Assembly (NCBI GenBank): GCA_002049455.2
Contig: KV918823.1
Location: 124,001-188,000 of the forward strand
Direction: 5' to 3'
Source of the DNA: Porphyra umbilicalis
Taxonomy: Eukaryota; Rhodophyta; Bangiophyceae; Bangiales; Bangiaceae
Length of the DNA stretch: 64,000 bases
The notes beneath the pieces were generated by a model. The model worked only from the letters and a program-made list of their open reading frames with translations, was not told the DNA's origin and searched no databases. Position numbers and translations under genes: made by a program. Of the stretch, positions 58,986 through 64,000 are shown piece by piece. Each line of letters starts with the position of its first letter. The stretch's first letter is position 1.

Positions 58986-60282
58986 GGGGGCGACAGCGAC
59001 GCGGCGGCGGCGGTGGTCTTGGCGGCCAAGGAGGTGCGCGCGGCTGGGGGGGGGGGCGGCGTCGCCGGCGCCGCGTCGACGCCGGGTGGCGGGCGGGCGC
59101 CAGCGGCGGCAAGGGGCGGGGCCGCTGCAGCTGCCGCGGATTTCGCGCCCGAAGGCGACAGGCACCCCGCGCGGGGCGGCGCCGCGGCAGCCGACGGGGG
59201 CAGCGAATTGTCGGCGGCGACTCGGCGACGGTGCCTCGGCGCGGCCGGCCGCCGTCGGGCGACGGCGGGGCGACGGCGGCGGTGGCTGACGATGCTGCGC
59301 TCGTCTTTTGCACCGCGCCCAACGCGGCGGGCGGGGGGCGGGGCTTGCCTCGTCGGCGGCGGTGGGGGGGGGGGGGGGGGGGGGGGCTGGCCTCGTCGGC
59401 GGCAGTTGGGGCGAAGGGGGGGGGGGGAGAAAGGTGCCGCCGGTGAGGGGGTGGGGGGCGGGTGCGGCGGCCCCCATCCCCGCCGACGCGGTGCCGTCGA
59501 CGGCGCCCGTGTGGATGCTGTGCGTGCCCGCAGTCACCGACAGGCTGCTGCGCGCGCTGACTGCGCCGGGCGGCGCCGCCGCCCGCACGCCGGCGGTGCG
59601 GCAGTTGCTCGTGCTCCTGCTCGCGCGGGAGGCGTGTCAGCCGCTGCCGGGCGCGGCGGGGGAGGGGGCGGGTGCGGGTGCTGGAGCGGGTGCGGGAGCG
59701 GGGGGGGGGGCGACGCGGCGTCTGCTGCTGCGGGAGGCGGCGGCGGCGGGGCACCCTCCCGTCTCCCCCGCCGGCCCCCGCGTCCGCGACGGCCGCCGTC
59801 TCCAATGGGCACCCGCTGGTGCAGCATCGCGCCTCCGCCGCCGCCGTCGCTGCCGACGCCGCCACCGCCGACGCCGCCCTGTTTGACGCTACTCGCGACG
59901 CGCTCGACGCGGCGGCGGCGGCGGCCGCCGCGGCGCAGGGTGGCGCTTGTGACCTGCACATATATCCTGTGGGCGCGTTCCTGTCGCGTGATCCACAATG
60001 TCATTTGACTGAGATTGTTGGTCGCGTGTCAGTCATCGATTTATGGAATACTAGATCCAAACTTTTACCGCGGAAAATGGCAATGGAACAGGATGCTCCT
60101 TATGTTTGTTCCGTATCCGGCACGGCCGGATGCTTATCCGCTGCCGGCGTGCTCCCATGGTGCTCCCGTCTCCGACACAGTTAGCCCCCCTGCGCGACAC
60201 GTTGGCGACACTCGACCGCTGTGTGTCGCCAATGTGTCGCCAAGAACGAACCAAAAATTCGCCTAGGGCAGGACCGCCGACG

Positions 60283-61480
60283 ACGGCGGCCGACGCCGAC
60301 GCCGTCGACGACCGCTTTCACGGCACTGGTGGTCAGCGGAACGTTGACGAAGGCCCAGTCCAAAGGTGGTTGCGCCCGAGGTCGGAGTCCCGACCTACTG
60401 ACACCGTCAGTCGTCCCCGGCTCCCCACGGCGAGCAGAAAGAGGCTCAGGCATTGTGTTAAATGCAGGCACGGGTACCTCCTCACGGGACGACCCGTCGT
60501 TGGCATTCGGCCGAGCAGTGCATCAAGGTCCCGCTCTCCGTTTGGTCCAGTCGTCTCTGCCAGCGCGCCCATGCACGGTACCGTGTACGCCACCCTGTCC
60601 ATTACGATCACCGATGTACTGCTCTCGAGTTCCAGCAGTTCCATGAAGCTGCCCGTCTCCAGTGCGAGAGGCGTGGGGCTCATCGTCGGTTGCATGCCAC
60701 TGCCCTGGTGCTGCAACCATCGAGCATACTGGAGCGCGTTGACTTGCTGCATACACATGTGCGCCACGTTGTGGCACGTACTGGGGAAGTGCCCCTGGCA
60801 AAAGAGGTGGTAAATAGATGCCAACTGGCACCGATGAAGGTCCAAAAGAGGTGGCGGCAGGTTGCACACTTACAGGGTGTCCCTAGTACGGTGTTCGAGC
60901 CCCGCAAAGCCCTGCGGCATGAGCTCCCATCGTTCCATGCGCCGCAGGTATCTGATTGACGTGGTTCATGCGCAGCTGCGTGATGGAGACGAGCTGCCCA
61001 TTGATGACCACGCAGTCATACTCCCCGCCAACAACAGACCCCAGCCCATTCCCAGGCTGCGAAACGTACGTAGGAGCAGAACTGACAGGAGCAAGACTTT
61101 CTCCAATGCCTTGTGGGTACGGCTCAAGACGGAGCGCCAGATGCTATGGATGAGAATCGAACTCGTTGGGCTGCAGCGGCACAGCAGGTACATGCGGCAC
61201 ATACGACGGCGATGCCAAGCTCCCAGAGACAGCACCTGTTGCTTGTGGCATGGCCCCTTCGTATCGGTGAAGCACGAACGGCACCTCAGAAATTCCATCC
61301 GGAAAACGTGCAGTTGGTCCAACCGTACCAATGCCACGTCCACGAGATATTGGCGCCCGAGGATCGTGCATGGGTCGAGGAGAAGCGTCACCAGCACGCT
61401 CTGCCGCTGCCGCAAGCTGGCGTCTATGACGCCGTCCACGCGACAAATTACTCGGCATCTTGGCCATGACAACCACAACA
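60283..61480. other. Degenerate coding-like stretch, strand uncertain
   Basis: One minus-strand frame from 61476 to about 60181 stays protein-like, with roughly three in-frame stops (near 61135, 60868 and 60522). It includes GISEVPFVLHRYEGAMPQAT, GEYDCVVINGQLVSITQLRM and GALPQYVPQRGAHVYAASQR. Plus-strand frames (60106-60813, 60462-60959) are also open. It could be the rest of a transposon gene, perhaps connected with the interrupted Myb-like ORF. I cannot decide strand or family. Confidence 0.3.
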
Positions 61481-62526
61481 GATAGTCAGGAAAAGACCCA
61501 TTCCCGCACCGACCAATGCTGAGTGCCGCTGACCCCCACGGTAACATCAACCAGCGCCACAACTGCCGCAGCGCGATTGTGACGACAGCTGCACGTATGT
61601 GGGCGCGCTTGGCCGTTAACCCGGGTGCCACAATGCCACAAGAACGTATGTGATCTTGGGCGATGGGCTCCTCAAGCCGTCGAAAACACCTCACACCTTG
61701 CCACAAGCGCCACAACGCATGTACGACAACAGCAGGGGCTTATGTACGACAACAGCAGGGGCTTATGAATCTGCCAAATTTGTGACCACTCAGATATACT
61801 CAACATCAGCACTTTTTGAATCGAATAAGACTTTTGCCGCAACTTCTTGAATACGGATAAGAAACATATCCGCAGCCAATACAAGAAGGATATGAATAGG
61901 AATACGGATTCTATCCAGAATGTATTAGATTATTGAACAAGAATGTCCGACAGGATGTACTTTCAAGACGTGTTGCCAAGAAAAAACAGGAGCGGGTTGT
62001 GCTGCAAGTTGTGAACGCGGCCTACGCCAGACCATGACCAGCACTGAGCTTGCGAGGGTCAATGTGAGTCAAGGGGCTTCGGCTTTGGTGCCCATCATGG
62101 TATGATGGTTAGCCTCCTGTCTTGATACTCGTTCTGATGTTTGTGGGCCTTCCAGGAGGGGCCGCGCGCGACGCTTGTCACTACTGTTTATTCTGGACGA
62201 TCGGCCCTGAGTTTGCTCACTACTGTTCAGCACTTTTCGGACATCTACCTGCATCCTTTGTCCCGACTTTGAGCATTGTGAGGCACCTGGCAAGTGAAGC
62301 TTCCTGAGGTAGTTGGATGCATGCATCCCACGCATGTTTAGTCATTGGACTTGCGTGTATCCACTTTGGAGCCATTAAATGGCGGTATCATCCAGATAGG
62401 AGTATGTAAAATCGGGCCCGTTATTTTTGAATATGATTATATCCGAGTATATCTCTCCATTATATCAGAGTGCCATTTATTCATGAAAGCCTCTGGACAA
62501 GAGTCGCACAAGCGTAAGCGCGCTTG
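61481..62526. other. AT-rich non-genic region
   Basis: Contains two unusually AT-rich islands for this genome (about 61765-61935 and 62370-62500), with short partial inverted repeats (GGATATGAATAGG/ATTCTATCC). No gene or complete element is recognised. Confidence 0.45.
61719..61764. repeat. 23-bp exact tandem duplication
   Basis: ATGTACGACAACAGCAGGGG plus CTT occurs twice in a row. Confidence 0.9.
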
Positions 62527-62740
62527 GGCGCCAGCCCAGGCGCCACTAACGCCACAAGGAGGTGTACCTCCTTAGGCGCTGGGCTCCACGGGCCAACCAA
62601 AACCCCAAGTCCCCACCCCGACGCGCCACACCGCGAAAACGATGACAGCCGCACATGCGAGGGCAAGCCTGGGCGCCAGCCCGGGCGCCGCAAACGCCAT
62701 AAGGAGGTGTACCTCCTTGGGCGCTGGGCTTCTCATGCCC
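62525..62740. repeat. Duplicated ~70-bp module with palindromes, 145-bp spacing
   Basis: GGCGCCAGCCCAGGCGCC at about 62527 and GGCGCCAGCCCGGGCGCC at about 62672 are each followed by AAGGAGGTGTACCTCCTT (8-bp stem around GT) and GGCGCTGGGCT. The two modules are 145 bp apart and nearly identical over about 70 bp. Confidence 0.8.
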
Positions 62741-64000
62741 TCCAACCATCCACGTCCGTCCTTACCCCCGACAATCACGTCAGCCCCCACCAGCACCACC
62801 ACGACGCATAAAGGACACGAGCCGTACCTGATTTGGCGCGCTGGTGTGGCGGAAAACAACAGATCTGCGTGACACCCATGCCACGCCACTCCGCAAGCCG
62901 CCGGCTCAACCGAGGGTCACAACGCCACAAGAATAAAGAAGTTCTTGCGCGTCTGGCACCTCGGCGCACAGATCCACTCCGTCAAACCCACGTTGGAGAT
63001 CCGCCGTAGATCAAACGGCGCGGCCACAGACGCCCGGTGCTCCCTGCCTCTCCGGCCACTCAATCGCGCACAGCATAGAAAAGCTCACCATTCTCATCAA
63101 CGGGTCGCCTCAAAGCGTTACACTTTGGGCGAATCCGGGGTGCGCTCATTGTGCGCATACCGGGAGCCACAGAGTGCGCGCGCCAGTACCCAGAGGAAGG
63201 GGCGCCGGGTGAAGCGCAGCTGCGTCTGTGGGCGGCGCTCGGCCTGCCACGCAGGTCGGTGTGTGAGGCCCGGTCGGTCTGGTGACACAACCGGCGACCC
63301 GTCGCGACCTCTCGTCGATCGGCCAACGAAGATTGCGATCAGGCCGCGGACGACAAGCAGCAATTTTGGGCGATGCGCTTGGTCCTTACCTTACTGACAA
63401 TGGACAAATGCAAGTTCCAACCTCAAGTATATACCAACAAATATCCAGTACTTCTGTTCAAAAAATGAAAATATTCTTCAAAATTTGGCACATCAGTTCT
63501 GGACACCCTTGATCATGACTCCTCTACGATTTTGGATCCAACTTTGCAGACTGGTCAGACGCTTTCATGAGCAGTTTTTGTGTCGCACCCAATCAGATGC
63601 GAGCAAAGAGTCCTGTCACTTCACATCGGCTCCTTTCTTTCGCCGGCGCTGTCGACGGGTTTTGATGTGCCAGCCACACTTATGCTTGACACAAGCCGGT
63701 GCCATGGAGTTACTGCCGGGCTGTGGGGCTGGTGGGCACGACGCGTCGTGGCACTGCAAAATAGTTCTTTGCCACTGGCAGGGCGAAAATATTCGTCGCA
63801 TAGGTGCGCTGACCTGTCGTGTGCGTTGTGATCTCGCCGGATCTGTGGCGTCTCGCCCTCCCCAGGCATGTTCGCCGGCCTGGTCGGTTTTCGCGGCGCA
63901 CAGCCTGCCACGACCCGTATGACACGCTCTGTACTCGTGTTCTACGTGCCTGGCTCCGTGATCTGCGACGTGCTCCGGACTACGTCCTCCGTGCTCCGTC
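62741..64000. other. Non-genic to window end
   Basis: Ordinary to AT-rich DNA with short overlapping frames only. No domain, splice pattern or repeat boundary could be supported. Confidence 0.45.

Larger units (their letters stand above)
57669..60282. mobile_element. R2 TIR element, copy B
   Basis: The ends CGTCGGCGGTTCTGCC and, inverted, CGTCGGCGGTCCTGCC are near-perfect inverted repeats of about 16 bp. It shares flanking segments with copy A: 57676-57950 matches 52668-52940, and 60110-60282 matches 54590-54762. The core contains a 22-bp five-unit array, a ~201-bp tandem array and long GGC-rich DNA with G runs (near 59360-59387). Long open frames on both strands (for example 58158-60008) reflect this composition. 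It interrupts the Myb-like ORF. Confidence 0.78.

Noticed and set aside
58158..60008. 616-codon frame in R2 copy B as a transposase
   Set aside because: It is built from GGC arrays, the 22-bp and 201-bp tandem repeats and G runs. It is not matched by a comparable frame in copy A and has no catalytic motif.
1..64000. tRNA, rRNA genes or CRISPR arrays
   Set aside because: I found no cloverleaf with a T-arm consensus, no rRNA core sequence and no regularly spaced short direct repeats with unique spacers. The only tRNA-like sequence is the copia primer-binding site.

Overview
This is nuclear DNA from a eukaryote with a very GC-rich genome. Genes use GT-AG introns of about 180-420 bp or have none. 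The host proteins are conserved eukaryotic ones: a TTC27/Emw1 TPR protein, the H/ACA snoRNP protein NHP2, the ubiquitin-conjugating enzyme Ubc13 and a GPATCH4-like G-patch protein. The repeats are LTR retrotransposons and DNA transposons. High GC, few short introns and this transposon mix would fit a red alga such as Porphyra/Pyropia. That assignment is an inference; another GC-rich alga or protist is possible.

Layout. 1-15.2 kb: two paralogous secreted cysteine-rich repeat proteins (1147-1833 and 14499-15184, the second frameshifted) flank an unrecognised minus-strand gene and a decayed Plavaka/CACTA-like DNA transposon with two divergent genes. 15.6-26.3 kb: the host gene island. TTC27 (minus) and NHP2 (plus, three exons) are divergent. 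Next comes a 3.7-kb inverted duplication carrying two near-identical four-exon UBC13 genes head to head, then the GPATCH4-like gene. 27-29.6 kb: a fold-back element inside a dispersed repeat.

29.6-45.7 kb: a full-length Ty3/gypsy chromovirus, read on the minus strand, with 652-bp LTRs and TSD ACGTG. It has gag, a textbook -1 frameshift signal and an intact pol. On the opposite strand, between pol and the 3' LTR, lies an 861-codon open reading frame of unknown function. A Ty1/copia element (418-bp LTRs, TSD CTCCC) sits inside gag and has lost its integrase core. Both insertions look young, with about 99.5% identity between their LTRs. The gypsy element itself landed in a dispersed repeat, called R1 here.

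45.7-64 kb: an accessory region of layered transposons. It holds a truncated PIF/Harbinger transposase flanked by clusters of GCGGCCGC, and a 167-bp MITE. A second R1 copy is broken by a solo LTR and by a 1.9-kb MULE-like element with 9-bp TSD. Two copies of a TIR element (R2) carry internal tandem arrays; one copy has a TA-flanked MITE and the other interrupts a Myb/SANT-like ORF. Several insertions are dated and bounded exactly because the other repeat copy preserves the empty site.

Several genes change reading frame exactly at long C/G runs, so assembly or read errors at homopolymers should be suspected before calling them pseudogenes.
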